Origin: Buchnera aphidicola (Thelaxes suberi)
GTDB taxonomy: Bacteria > Pseudomonadota > Gammaproteobacteria > Enterobacterales > Enterobacteriaceae
DNA length: 64,000 bases
Assembly (NCBI RefSeq): GCF_964059005.1
Contig: NZ_OZ060389.1
Coordinates: 372,001 to 436,000, forward strand
Direction: 5' to 3'
Part shown: piece by piece, positions 19,212 through 29,015 of the stretch
Layout of the letters: each line of letters starts with the position of its first letter
Position numbering within the stretch: position 1 is the stretch's first letter
Program-made: the position numbers and the translations under genes
The notes under the pieces: model-generated
Seen by the model: the letters and a program-made list of their open reading frames with translations, nothing else
Database searches by the model: none
Told to the model about the DNA's origin: nothing

Positions 19212-20528
19212 ATGAAAAAATTTTTTATAAAAACATGGGGATGTCAAATGAATGAATACGACTCCTCTATTATTATTAATTTACTGCATCAAAATAACAA
19301 TTTTGTGCTTACAACATCAGAAAAAGAAGCTGACATTTTAATTTTGAATACATGTTCTATACGTAATAAATCACAAGAAAAAGTTTTTGACCAATTAGGT
19401 AGATGGAAAAAATTAAAAAAAAAAAAACCATACCTAATCATTGCTGTCGGAGGATGTGTTGCACAACAAGAAGGAGTGAATATCTATAAAAGAGCAAATT
19501 ATGTAAATATTATTTTTGGGCCTAAAACTTTACATAGACTACCAAATATGATTTATAATTATACAAACAAATTAATTATTGATATAAATTGTAAAGAAAT
19601 AAAAAAATTTGATTTTATTCAACCACAGCATATTTCTCCAATTACTAAATTAGTTTCAATAATGGAAGGATGTAATAAATTTTGTTCTTTTTGTATAGTT
19701 CCTTATACAAGAGGAAAAGAAATTAATCGTCCTTACAAAGATATTTTGAAAGAAATTAATGAAGCAAGTCAAACAGGATCCAAAGAAGTGATTTTACTAG
19801 GTCAAAATGTTAATGCTTATAAATATTATGTATCTGACAATAAAATTATAAATTTTGCAAAATTATTAAGATTAATTGCTAAAATAAATAATATAAAACG
19901 TATTCGATTTATTACTAGTTACCCAACTGATATGACTGATGAATTAATAGAAACTTATCGGGATATAAAAAAAATTGTTAGTTTTTTACATTTACCAGTA
20001 CAAAGTGGTTCAAATCGTATATTAAAAATGATGAAAAGAAGATATAATATTAATGAATATAAAAAAATAATCAGCAAGCTTATCAAAGCAAGAAATAATA
20101 TTCAAATAAGCTCTGATTTTATCATTGGTTTTCCTGGAGAAACAAATCAAGATTTTGAAGAAACAATAAATTTTATTCAAGATATTAATTTTGATATGAG
20201 TTTTAGTTTCTTATATTCTCCTAGACCTGGAACTCCAGCATCAAAATTACATGATTTAATTGATATTCAAGAAAAAAAGAAACGGCTTTTTATATTACAG
20301 CAACAAATTAATAAACAAACATTATATTGGAGTAATAAAATGCTTGATACTATTCAAATGGTATTAGTGCATGGGCCTTCTAAAAAAGATAAAACAAAAT
20401 TATGTGGATATACAGAAAATAATAGAACTGTTCATTTTCATGGTTTTTATAATATGATTGGAAAAATAGTTCCCATTAAAATAAAAAAAATAAGTTGTTA
20501 TAATCTAGAAGGTGAAATAATTAATTAA
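19212..20528 (+). CDS. miaB: tRNA-2-methylthio-N6-dimethylallyladenosine synthase MiaB
   Basis: MiaB is a radical-SAM methylthiotransferase that adds the 2-methylthio group to i6A37 of tRNAs. Of 438 residues (E. coli 474), the N-terminal UPF0004 domain supplies cluster cysteines in TWGCQMNEYDS (C11), ILNTCSIRN and AVGGCVAQQ. The radical-SAM motif CNKFCSFC gives C154/C158/C161. A short TRAM-like C-terminus ends the protein. ybeY and corC follow, as in E. coli, but ybeZ (PhoH-like), which separates miaB and ybeY there, is absent. The ATG has no clear Shine-Dalgarno. Confidence 0.95.
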   Translation: MKKFFIKTWGCQMNEYDSSIIINLLHQNNNFVLTTSEKEADILILNTCSIRNKSQEKVFDQLGRWKKLKKKKPYLIIAVGGCVAQQEGVNIYKRANYVNIIFGPKTLHRLPNMIYNYTNKLIIDINCKEIKKFDFIQPQHISPITKLVSIMEGCNKFCSFCIVPYTRGKEINRPYKDILKEINEASQTGSKEVILLGQNVNAYKYYVSDNKIINFAKLLRLIAKINNIKRIRFITSYPTDMTDELIETYRDIKKIVSFLHLPVQSGSNRILKMMKRRYNINEYKKIISKLIKARNNIQISSDFIIGFPGETNQDFEETINFIQDINFDMSFSFLYSPRPGTPASKLHDLIDIQEKKKRLFILQQQINKQTLYWSNKMLDTIQMVLVHGPSKKDKTKLCGYTENNRTVHFHGFYNMIGKIVPIKIKKISCYNLEGEIIN

Positions 20529-20580
20529 TTATCACAATATATACACAAAAAAATAGTACCAAATAAGTTTAAAAAACATT

Positions 20581-21027
20581 ATGATTATTCTTACACTACA
20601 AATTGTAAATTCTTCATGTTGTTATATTCCCTCTAAAAAAAAATTTGTGCAATGGATAAAAAAAATTTTTTTAGAAAATAAAAATTTTTTTATTACAGTT
20701 CGTATAGTTAATAAACGTGAAATTCAAAAATTAAATTTAAAATATAGGAAGATTAATAAACCAACAAACGTTCTTTCCTTCCCTTATAATATTGAATTAA
20801 ATTATAATGAAACATTTATTGGGGATTTAGTACTATGTAGCGAAATTATTTTTGAGGAATCAAAAAAATTGAATGTAACGATATTATCGCATTGGGCTCA
20901 CATAAGTATTCATGGAATATTACATTTAATCGGATATACTCATGATAATGAAATAAATCATAAAAAAATGAAAAATATCGAAAGTAAAATAATGATTGAT
21001 TTAGGATATAAAAATCCTTATAAATAA
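20581..21027 (+). CDS. ybeY: Endoribonuclease YbeY (16S rRNA maturation)
   Basis: YbeY is a zinc metalloprotein needed for 16S rRNA 3'-end maturation and ribosome quality control. The zinc triad is visible in HGILHLIGYTHD, with H111, H115 and H121. The usual aspartate of GYDH is threonine here. NKPTNVLSFPY and GDLVLCSEII are also conserved. Length is 148 residues (E. coli 155). It lies directly downstream of miaB, where ybeZ would be in E. coli, and upstream of corC. It is likely intact. Confidence 0.94.
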   Translation: MIILTLQIVNSSCCYIPSKKKFVQWIKKIFLENKNFFITVRIVNKREIQKLNLKYRKINKPTNVLSFPYNIELNYNETFIGDLVLCSEIIFEESKKLNVTILSHWAHISIHGILHLIGYTHDNEINHKKMKNIESKIMIDLGYKNPYK

Positions 21028-21115
21028 TAAAATTATATTTAAATGAACATATTTAATCATATAGTTAAAATCATTAATTCTTAATTATAATAAAAGGATA
21101 AAAAATAAAACCACA

Positions 21116-22003
21116 ATGAGCAATGATCATGCAGAATATGAGAATAAAGAATCTAATAAAAAGGGTTTTTTTTCTTTTTTAAAAGAAAAATTTTTTAATA
21201 AAAAACCAAAAAATAAAAAAGATGTATTGTATGTAATACATAATTCTGAAAAAAAAGAATTAATAGACCCAACTATAAAAAATATGTTAACAGGAATTAT
21301 GAGCATTACTAAACAGAAAGTTAAAGAAATTATGATTCCGCGTTCACAAATGATTACATTAGATATTAATCATAATCTTCAACAATGCTTAGATATTATC
21401 ATCCAATCTGCTCATTCAAGATTTCCAGTCATGAACGCAGAAAAAAATGATGTAAAAGGCTTTTTAATGGCAAAAGATTTGCTTCCATTTATAAAAAATA
21501 AATCTGAAACATTTTCAATAAAGAAAATCTTAAGACCTGCTGTTATTGTTCCAGAAAGTAAAAATGTTGATAGTATGCTTAAAGAATTTCGATTAAGAAG
21601 ATTTCATATAGCAATAGTTATAGATGAATTTGGAACTTTATCCGGTTTGATTACCATAGAAGATGTTTTAGAATTAATAGTAGGAGAAATCGAAGATGAA
21701 TACGATAGAAAAAATGAGATAAACATTCAACCTATCGATAATAACACTTTTTCTATAAGCGCGCTAACTGAAACAAAAGAATTTAATGAAAAATTTAAAA
21801 CATGTTTTGGTAATCATAAAGTAGATACTGTAGGAGGATTTATTATGCAAGCTTTTGGAAGAATACCAAAAAAAAACGAAATTATTAATATTAATCAATT
21901 TCAATTTAAGGTAATAAAAGTAAATAGTCGAAGAATTGTACAATTACAACTAAAAATAAATAAAAACAAAGAAACAAATACAAATATAATAAAAAATCTT
22001 TAA
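21116..22003 (+). CDS. corC: CorC/YbeX CBS-domain protein (Mg2+/Co2+ homeostasis family)
   Basis: This is the YbeX/CorC protein: two CBS domains (about residues 70-190) followed by a CorC-HlyC transporter-associated domain. Clear family segments are IMIPRSQMITLDINHN, SAHSRFPVMNAE, FLMAKDLLPF, IAIVIDEFGTLSGLITIED and DTVGGFIMQAFG. Length is 295 residues (E. coli 292). The E. coli protein is linked to cobalt/magnesium efflux and to ribosome-related stress through its ybeY neighbourhood, but its exact role is unsettled. lnt, the next E. coli operon gene, is not here; leuS follows instead. Confidence 0.93.
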   Translation: MSNDHAEYENKESNKKGFFSFLKEKFFNKKPKNKKDVLYVIHNSEKKELIDPTIKNMLTGIMSITKQKVKEIMIPRSQMITLDINHNLQQCLDIIIQSAHSRFPVMNAEKNDVKGFLMAKDLLPFIKNKSETFSIKKILRPAVIVPESKNVDSMLKEFRLRRFHIAIVIDEFGTLSGLITIEDVLELIVGEIEDEYDRKNEINIQPIDNNTFSISALTETKEFNEKFKTCFGNHKVDTVGGFIMQAFGRIPKKNEIININQFQFKVIKVNSRRIVQLQLKINKNKETNTNIIKNL

Positions 22004-22128
22004 AAAACCCAATTTGTTAATAATAATATTAAAAATTTTATATCAATAAATTGATTTATAAAAATTTATTTAATTTTTAAAATTACATAAATTAAAATAA
22101 CCATTATTCAAATAGATAAAAATTAAAA

Positions 22129-24741
22129 ATGATAGAAGAAGTATATAATTATAAAAAAATAGAAAAATATGTTCAAAAATACTGGATAAACAGTAAAATA
22201 TTCAATACTCAGATAAATAATAATAAAAAAAAATATTACTGTTTATCCATGCTGCCTTATCCTTCAGGCAATTTACATATGGGACATGTTCGAAATTATA
22301 CTATTAGTGATGTTATAGCTCGTTATCAAAGAATGATAGGAAAAAATGTATTGCATCCTATAGGTTGGGATGCTTTTGGTTTACCAGCTGAAGAAGCTGC
22401 AATCAAGCATAAACTTGATCCCCAACAATGGACTCAAAAAAATATTCAATTAATGAAGAAACAGTTGTGTTCATTAGGATATAGTTATGATTGGAATAAA
22501 GAAATCAATACTTCCGATCCAAAATACTATAAATGGGAACAGTGGTTTTTTATACAACTATATAAAAAAAAACTTGTTTATAAAAAAAAAGAAGAAGTCT
22601 TTTGGTGTTCTTATGACCAAACGGTATTGGCAAATGAACAAGTCATTAATGGAACATGTTGGCGTTGTCAAAATACTGTATCTAAAAAATATATATCCCA
22701 ATGGTTTTTAAAAATTACTAATTATGCAGAAGAGCTACTAAACGAATTAAAAAATCTACATGAATGGCCTAAAAAAGTAATTCGTATGCAAGAAAAATGG
22801 ATTGGTAAATCTCAAGGTATAGAAATTTTATTTAACATAGAAGATTACAATAATGAAAAAATTAAAATATTTACTACAAAACCCGAAACTATAATGGAAG
22901 TAACATTTCTTTCATTATCACCTTTGCATAATTTTATTAAAAAAATATCTAAAAAACACGATTTTATTAACAAATTTTTAAAAAAAATTAAAAAAATTAA
23001 TATTTTAAAATCTACAAAAGAAGAACATAACTACATAGGTTTAAACACTAATATTTTTGCAATACACCCAATAACAAATAAAAAAATACCTATATGGATA
23101 GCAAATTTTGTTAAACAAGATTTCGGAACCGGAGCTGTAATGTCTGTTCCTAATGATAATTATAGTAAAATTGATTATTTATTTGCTTTAAAAAATAACA
23201 TAAGTATTAAAACAAATACGGTTTTAAGCAAAGGAAATGAAATAAATATAAATCATAATATTGTATCTAAAAAAAGTCTATTTAATAATGATAAAAATTC
23301 AGATAGTTTAACATGTACCAAAAATAATGAAAATGCAATAAAAATTTTATTAGAAAAAAAAATCGCTAAAAAGAAAACTTTTTTTAGAATTAAAGATTGG
23401 AATATTTCTAGACAAAGATATTGGGGAACTCCAATTCCAATTGCAACTACAAATACAGGTGAAAAAATAACTATTCCTGAAAATCAACTACCTGTTTTAC
23501 TACCTTATGACGATAGATTTGAAGAAAATAATAGCTTTAATTTACTTAAAGAAAATAAATCATGGATAAATATTGAAATTAATGGAGTGAAAGCAAAAAG
23601 AGAAACTGATACTTTCGATACATTTATGGAATCTTCTTGGTACTATATAAGATATACTAACCCTCATTTTGAAAAAAATATGGTCGATTCTGAAGCAGTA
23701 CAATATTGGTTGCCTGTAGATCAATATATTGGAGGAATAGAACATGCAACCATGCATTTATTATATTTTCGTTTTTTTCATAAATTATTACGTGATTTCA
23801 AATTAATACAATGTAATGAACCAGTAAAAAAATTAATATGCCAAGGTATGGTACTATCTGATACTTTTTACTATATTGATACAAATAAAAGAAAACACTG
23901 GGTTCACTTTAACAAGGTAAAAAAAATACAATGTAATGAATTACAAACAAAATACGTACTTAAAAAAAATAATATTGAAGTAAAATATATCGGTAAAACA
24001 AAAATGTCAAAATCAAAAAATAATGGTGTTGATCCTGCGTTAATGATTAAAAAATATGGAGCCGATACAATACGATTATTTATGATGTTTGCATCACCTG
24101 TAGAAAACGCATTAGAATGGAAAGAAAATGGAGTACAAGGCATTTTTCGATTTTTAAATAGACTTTGGAAATTAGTTTATTTAAATCAAAATTTAAAAAT
24201 AAAATTATATGAATTAAAATATAATCAACTTACTTTATATGAAAAAGAATTATTATCAGATATGCATCTTACTATTATGAAAGTATCTGAAAATATGCAT
24301 AATTCGAAATGTTTTAATACTACTATTTCTAGTATTATGGTTTTAGTAAAAAAAATAGAATCTTTTAATATTAATAGTAAGTATAGTCTATCAATAAAAT
24401 ATCTATGTTTAACTAATATAGTTAAAATGTTATATCCATTTACCCCCCATATTTGTTTTGTTATGTGGGAAAAATTTTTAACACAAACGCAATCAAAAAA
24501 TATAGATTTTGAACAATGGCCTCGTTATAATACTAAATATATTATTAAATCATCAATACTAGTTATTCAAATTAATGGTAAAAAAAAAGCTGAATTAAAA
24601 TTAACAACAAATCTTTCAAAAAATGAAATTTTGAAAGAATTACAAAATAACCCTAAATTAAAAATATATTTAAAAGAAAAAAAAATAAATAAAATTGTCT
24701 TTATTAGAGATAAAATATTTAATATAGTTATAAAAAAATAA
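22129..24741 (+). CDS. leuS: Leucyl-tRNA synthetase
   Basis: LeuS charges tRNA-Leu. The 870-residue protein (E. coli 860) has the class I HIGH motif as HMGH at residues 50-53 and KMSKS at 625-629. WDAFGLPAEEAAIKH, the editing-domain region (TTKPETIMEVTFLSLSP) and SSWYYIRYTNP are conserved. In E. coli leuS is followed by lptE, holA and nadD. Here lptE has gone and holA follows after about 105 bases. The editing-domain threonine motif appears as TTKPETIME, so proofreading is probably retained, although this cannot be settled by eye. Confidence 0.97.
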   Translation: MIEEVYNYKKIEKYVQKYWINSKIFNTQINNNKKKYYCLSMLPYPSGNLHMGHVRNYTISDVIARYQRMIGKNVLHPIGWDAFGLPAEEAAIKHKLDPQQWTQKNIQLMKKQLCSLGYSYDWNKEINTSDPKYYKWEQWFFIQLYKKKLVYKKKEEVFWCSYDQTVLANEQVINGTCWRCQNTVSKKYISQWFLKITNYAEELLNELKNLHEWPKKVIRMQEKWIGKSQGIEILFNIEDYNNEKIKIFTTKPETIMEVTFLSLSPLHNFIKKISKKHDFINKFLKKIKKINILKSTKEEHNYIGLNTNIFAIHPITNKKIPIWIANFVKQDFGTGAVMSVPNDNYSKIDYLFALKNNISIKTNTVLSKGNEININHNIVSKKSLFNNDKNSDSLTCTKNNENAIKILLEKKIAKKKTFFRIKDWNISRQRYWGTPIPIATTNTGEKITIPENQLPVLLPYDDRFEENNSFNLLKENKSWINIEINGVKAKRETDTFDTFMESSWYYIRYTNPHFEKNMVDSEAVQYWLPVDQYIGGIEHATMHLLYFRFFHKLLRDFKLIQCNEPVKKLICQGMVLSDTFYYIDTNKRKHWVHFNKVKKIQCNELQTKYVLKKNNIEVKYIGKTKMSKSKNNGVDPALMIKKYGADTIRLFMMFASPVENALEWKENGVQGIFRFLNRLWKLVYLNQNLKIKLYELKYNQLTLYEKELLSDMHLTIMKVSENMHNSKCFNTTISSIMVLVKKIESFNINSKYSLSIKYLCLTNIVKMLYPFTPHICFVMWEKFLTQTQSKNIDFEQWPRYNTKYIIKSSILVIQINGKKKAELKLTTNLSKNEILKELQNNPKLKIYLKEKKINKIVFIRDKIFNIVIKK

Positions 24742-24846
24742 TATTTTATTGTATATAAAATACATACAGAAACGTGATAAAATATCAACAATTAATTTTA
24801 TATACATCTAATTAAATACTTTAATAGTAAACAGGTAAAAATATTA

Positions 24847-25848
24847 ATGAAAAATATTGAATATTCTGATATACAAAATTTTTCTTTTGAAAAAAAAAAA
24901 TATTTTTATTATTTTATATTTGGAAATAATAAATTTTTAACATATGAATGTAAGCAACATATTTTAAAAAAATATAAAAAATATTATTTTACCAAAAAAT
25001 TATGTATTTCTTATAAACAAACAAAAGATCTAGATAAAGTATTAGAAAAATTACAAGAAGATGACTTTTTTAATAAAGTTAAAATAATAATGATTGATAT
25101 TCATGTTTATTCTTATTCTCATAAAGAACATGAAAAAATAAAAAAAATTTTCTGTTACATAAATAAAAACAATATTTTAATCGCGTATTCTTCAATTAGT
25201 AATATAGGAATAAAAAATATATGGATACAAGATAAGGATCAAATAAATGGTATAATTATTAATTGTAATACTTTTAATCAAGTAAAAACATTAAAATGGT
25301 TAGATTATATTGCTAAAAAAAACGAAAAAATAATTACAAAAACAGCAAAAAATTTTTTGTATTATGCTTATAAAGGAAATCTATTATTTTTAAAAAAACA
25401 CTTAGAAATTATTTTTTTAGTATATTTTCAAAAACAGCAAAAAATTACATATTTTAACTTAAAAAAAATAACTCAAGAAAATATTGAATCAAACGCTTTT
25501 GAATGGATAGATTGTTTATTTAAAGGCAATAAAATAGATAGTTTTAATCTTTTAAAAAAATTAAATAATAATAATTTTTATCCATTATATATTATTCGTA
25601 ATTTACAAAAAGATTTATTAATTTTATTTGAAATGAAACAAAAAAATATAATTAATAGTAATTTTTTGTTGCAAAAAAAAATATGGAAAATAAGACATCA
25701 AGAATTTTTCCGAGTACTCAAGCATAACGATATAAATAATTTATTAAAAATTATAAATTTGTTGTATATTGCAGAAATATCAGAAAAACGAAATAAAAAA
25801 AAATATACTTGGGATGCTTTACAGCGTATTATTTTATACTTAAATTAA
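24847..25848 (+). CDS. holA: DNA polymerase III delta subunit
   Basis: HolA (delta) opens the beta sliding clamp as part of the clamp loader with DnaX and HolB. The 333 residues (E. coli 343) are strongly diverged and Lys/Asn/Ile-rich, but the family pattern is visible: YYFIFGNNKFLTYECKQHI at the N-terminus, IMIDIHVYSYSHKE, and the C-terminal AEISEKRNKKKYTWDALQRI. Its position between leuS and nadD matches E. coli and strengthens the assignment. DnaX, its clamp-loader partner, is also in this window. Confidence 0.88.
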   Translation: MKNIEYSDIQNFSFEKKKYFYYFIFGNNKFLTYECKQHILKKYKKYYFTKKLCISYKQTKDLDKVLEKLQEDDFFNKVKIIMIDIHVYSYSHKEHEKIKKIFCYINKNNILIAYSSISNIGIKNIWIQDKDQINGIIINCNTFNQVKTLKWLDYIAKKNEKIITKTAKNFLYYAYKGNLLFLKKHLEIIFLVYFQKQQKITYFNLKKITQENIESNAFEWIDCLFKGNKIDSFNLLKKLNNNNFYPLYIIRNLQKDLLILFEMKQKNIINSNFLLQKKIWKIRHQEFFRVLKHNDINNLLKIINLLYIAEISEKRNKKKYTWDALQRIILYLN

Positions 25849-25905
25849 ATTTAATATTTCCTGTGTTTATAAAAAAATTTTTATTTTTAAATTAAACGTT
25901 AAATT

Positions 25906-26598
25906 ATGAATAAATTATATGCAATTTTAGGCGGAACTTTTGATCCAATTCATTACGGTCATATTTTGTTATCAAAAGAAATAATTAAAAAACTTTCATT
26001 AAAAAAATTATTTTTATTACCTAATGAAAACCCACCTCATAAAAACCATATTATTACCCCAATATTACATCGCATAAATATGATAAAATTAGCAATATTA
26101 GACATTCCACATATTGAAATTAATTACACTGAAATAAATCAGAATAATAATAAACATTATAGCATTAATACATTAAAAAAAATACGTAAACAAATTGGTT
26201 ATACACTTCCTATAGCTCTTATTATAGGAAATGATAACTTAATTAATTTTAAAAAATGGAATCAATGGAACAAAATATTAAAATTTAGTCATATTATTGT
26301 ATTACAAAGAAATAATGAACAAGTAAAAACAATAGATAATGAAATTAATACCTTCATTACTAATAATACTGTAAAAAATATAAATTTTTTACAACAACAA
26401 CCACAAGGACATATATTTTTTTTTAAAAATACGATTATCAATATATCTTCTACAAAAATTAGAAAAAATATTAAAATTAGAAAAAAATATTCGCATTTAA
26501 TACCAAAATCTGTTAATGATTACATAAAAAAAAATAAATTATACATAAATTCTCGTTTTAATATAAATAATAAAATTATAATTACAAATAATGAATAA
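25906..26598 (+). CDS. nadD: Nicotinate-nucleotide adenylyltransferase
   Basis: NadD converts nicotinate mononucleotide and ATP to deamido-NAD in NAD synthesis. The nucleotidyltransferase signature GGTFDPIHYGHI starts at residue 9, LLPNENPPHKN follows, and the second signature ISSTKIRKNI is near residue 184. Length is 230 residues (E. coli 213). The extra length is a poorly conserved Asn/Ile-rich tail that runs into tusA with an 8-base overlap. Order holA-nadD is as in E. coli. Confidence 0.93.
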   Translation: MNKLYAILGGTFDPIHYGHILLSKEIIKKLSLKKLFLLPNENPPHKNHIITPILHRINMIKLAILDIPHIEINYTEINQNNNKHYSINTLKKIRKQIGYTLPIALIIGNDNLINFKKWNQWNKILKFSHIIVLQRNNEQVKTIDNEINTFITNNTVKNINFLQQQPQGHIFFFKNTIINISSTKIRKNIKIRKKYSHLIPKSVNDYIKKNKLYINSRFNINNKIIITNNE

Positions 26599-26836
26599 CA
26601 ATAAAAATTTTATCAATTATACTATTTTTTTAAATTTAATTAGTTTAAAATGCCCTATGCCAATTATAAAATTAAAATTTGTATTAAGAGCAATGAAAAA
26701 AAAAGAAAAATTACTTGTTTTATCTGATGATATATATAGTAAAAGAGAAATTTTATTTTTTTGTAATTGTATGGATTATAAAATTATTTATTTATTAGAA
26801 AAAAATAATTTTTTACAATATTTAATAAAAAAATAA
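26591..26836 (+). CDS. tusA: Sulfur carrier protein TusA
   Basis: TusA takes sulfur from the IscS cysteine desulfurase and passes it down the Tus relay to MnmA for 2-thiouridine in tRNA wobble positions. This 81-residue ORF has the family motif LKCPMPIIKLKFVLR with the active cysteine at about residue 21. The following pattern LLVLSDDIYSKREI...FFCNCMDYKI...YLIKK matches E. coli TusA (81 residues) block by block. It overlaps the end of nadD by 8 bases. TusE of the same relay is encoded at 45100-45426. It is diverged, but the identification is good. Confidence 0.88.
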   Translation: MNNNKNFINYTIFLNLISLKCPMPIIKLKFVLRAMKKKEKLLVLSDDIYSKREILFFCNCMDYKIIYLLEKNNFLQYLIKK

Positions 26837-26838
26837 AA

Positions 26839-26869
26839 TTAACAAAATACTAAGCTAATATTTTGTTAA
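26839..26869. terminator. Bidirectional hairpin between tusA and asd
   Basis: A perfect 11-bp inverted repeat (TTAACAAAATA and its complement, loop of 9) starts just after the tusA stop and ends 19 bases before the asd stop. It lies between convergent genes with A/T-rich flanks on both sides, so it could terminate both transcripts. Function is inferred from structure and position. Confidence 0.65.
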
Positions 26870-26887
26870 AGATATAATATATGTAAA

Positions 26888-27997
26888 TTATATTAATAAT
26901 TTTAACATACGTCTTAAGGGTTCCGCAGCCCCCCATAATAATTGATCTCCTACAGAAAAAATAGAAATATGTTTATTGCTAATGCTTAATTTTCTTATTC
27001 TTCCAGTAGGAATAAATAAAGTTCCAGAAACATGAACAGGAGATAAATATTTCTTACTATTTTTTTCATTATTTCTAATAATTTGAATCCACTTATTGTT
27101 ATTTAACAATATTTCTTCTATATTTTTTATAGTAATATTTTTTTTTAATTTTATCGTAAAAGATTGACTGTGACATCTTAAAACTCCTATTCGCACACAT
27201 ATCCCATCAATTGGTATAAATACAGAAGTATTTAATATTTTATTTGTTTCTACTCCTATTTTCCATTCTTCTCGAGTTTGACCATGTTCCATTGGAATAT
27301 CAATCCACGGAATTAAACTTCCTATCAATGGAACTTTAAAATTTTCTCTGGGAAAAGTGTTACTTTTAGTAATATGTGTAACTTTTTTTTCTATATCCAA
27401 TATAGACAAAGATGTATTTAATAAATCCTTTTGAATAAAATCAGATACTGTTTTCATCTGATGGAGCATTTCTAATATATATTTAGATCCTGCTCCAGAA
27501 GCAGCTTGATATGTTGAAACATTAATCGAGTCTATTAAATTCTCTTTAAATAATCCTCCTAATGCTAATAACATTAAGCTAACAGTACAATTACCACCAA
27601 CAAAAGTTTTGATACCACAATTAATAGACTGAATAATATAATCCTTGTTAATTGGATCTAAAACTATTACAGAATCAGTATGCATTCTTAAAGTAGAAGC
27701 AGCATCAATCCAAAAACCTTTCCATCCTGATTTTCTTAAATCAAAGTACATTTTTTCTGTATAAGATCCTCCTTGACAACTTATTATAATATTCATTTCT
27801 TTTAAATGATCTAAAGAATATGCGTCTTGTAAAACTTGATTTTCCAATACATTTAATAATGAAACTTTTTTACCGGATTGAGAAGTTGAAAAAAAAACTG
27901 GTTTTATCTTTTCTAAATCCTTCTCTTCATACATACGATTTAATAAAACAGATCCTACCATACCTCTCCATCCAATAAATCCAACAGATTGTTTCAT
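26888..27997 (-). CDS. asd: Aspartate-semialdehyde dehydrogenase
   Basis: Asd reduces aspartyl phosphate to aspartate semialdehyde, the branch point to lysine/diaminopimelate, threonine and methionine. The 369 residues (E. coli 367) begin MKQSVGFIGWRGMVGSVLL, the NADP-binding Rossmann loop. The catalytic cysteine is C137 in GGNCTVSLML, and SGAGSKY and PMEHGQTREEWK are conserved. yhgN lies next to it, divergently, as in E. coli. It supplies the precursor used by lysA in this window. No damage is visible. Confidence 0.97.
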   Translation of the reverse strand: MKQSVGFIGWRGMVGSVLLNRMYEEKDLEKIKPVFFSTSQSGKKVSLLNVLENQVLQDAYSLDHLKEMNIIISCQGGSYTEKMYFDLRKSGWKGFWIDAASTLRMHTDSVIVLDPINKDYIIQSINCGIKTFVGGNCTVSLMLLALGGLFKENLIDSINVSTYQAASGAGSKYILEMLHQMKTVSDFIQKDLLNTSLSILDIEKKVTHITKSNTFPRENFKVPLIGSLIPWIDIPMEHGQTREEWKIGVETNKILNTSVFIPIDGICVRIGVLRCHSQSFTIKLKKNITIKNIEEILLNNNKWIQIIRNNEKNSKKYLSPVHVSGTLFIPTGRIRKLSISNKHISIFSVGDQLLWGAAEPLRRMLKLLI

Positions 27998-28299
27998 GTA
28001 ATAGATCCTTTTTTTATACTATTATTAAATATTAAAAACATTTTTTGTAAAAAAAATTATTAATAATATATCTCATCAAATAATTTTTAAAATTATTAAA
28101 AAAATTTTAAAATTCATGTTAATAAAAAAAATCATTGTAATGTACAAAACACGTACTAAATAAAAAGTTAATTTTAAAATAAAAACATTTTTATCATGTT
28201 ATTATTTAAAAATATAAAAATTTATTAAATACTAATTATAGTAAATATACTAATAATCTAATAGACATATTGTCAATTATAAAATTATAGGAAATCGTG
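27998..28299. promoter_or_regulatory. Divergent spacer between asd and yhgN
   Basis: About 300 bases of nearly pure A+T separate the divergent genes and must carry both promoters. I found no convincing -35/-10 pair and no ORF, riboswitch-like structure or RNA gene. E. coli asd is lysine-controlled, but nothing recognisable as a lysine riboswitch is present here. Confidence 0.4.
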
Positions 28300-28890
28300 A
28301 TGAAAGAAATAATTTCTAATACTATATTATTAATTCTAATTATGGATCCTTTAGGTAATTTACCAGTTTTTATGTCCACATTAAAACATTTTCATCCTAA
28401 AAGACAACGTTTTATTTTAATAAGAGAAATGTTTTTAGCTTTAATTATAATGTTTTTATTTTTATTTGCAGGAGAAAGAATACTTAATATTTTAAATTTA
28501 AAAACAGAAACAGTATCTATATCAGGAGGATTAATTTTATTTCTAATAGCTATAAAAATGATTTTTCCATCAGAAGAAATAAAAAAAAACGAAATTATAA
28601 AAGAAGAGCCATTCCTTGTTCCATTAGCAGTACCATTAGTAGCAGGGCCGTCTTTATTAGCTACTTTAATGCTGTTAGCTCATCAAAACCACTATAATAC
28701 TTTATATTTAATTATTGCTTTATTAGTAGCTTGGACTTTTACAGTAATTGTATTATTGCTATCTGAAATATTTTTAAAAATGATGGGACCAGGAAGTATA
28801 ATTGCTTTAGAGAGATTAATGGGATTAATTTTAATTATGCTAGCAACTCAAATGTTTTTAGATGGAATACAAAATTGGTTTAATTTCTAA
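28300..28890 (+). CDS. yhgN: MarC-family (UPF0056) inner-membrane protein YhgN
   Basis: YhgN belongs to the MarC family of six-helix inner-membrane proteins of uncertain function. Sequence is close to E. coli YhgN throughout: LLILIMDPLGNLPVFMS at the start, SISGGLILFLIAIKMIFPS, EEPFLVPLAVPLVAGPSLLATLML and LERLMGLILIMLATQMFLDG. The ATG at 28300 matches the E. coli N-terminus and has an AGGA eight bases upstream; a GTG one codon earlier is the alternative. Length is 196 residues (E. coli 197). Strong conservation in a reduced genome implies a maintained transport role, but the substrate is unknown. Confidence 0.92.
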   Translation: MKEIISNTILLILIMDPLGNLPVFMSTLKHFHPKRQRFILIREMFLALIIMFLFLFAGERILNILNLKTETVSISGGLILFLIAIKMIFPSEEIKKNEIIKEEPFLVPLAVPLVAGPSLLATLMLLAHQNHYNTLYLIIALLVAWTFTVIVLLLSEIFLKMMGPGSIIALERLMGLILIMLATQMFLDGIQNWFNF

Positions 28891-29015
28891 AAAAATAAAT
28901 TATTTTTTTTAAAATTTAATGCTTTATATTGATTTTAAAAAAATATTATTTTTTTAAAATATTAAATATGATACATTAAAATTTATAAAAACTTTATCAC
29001 AGGTAAACAACTATT

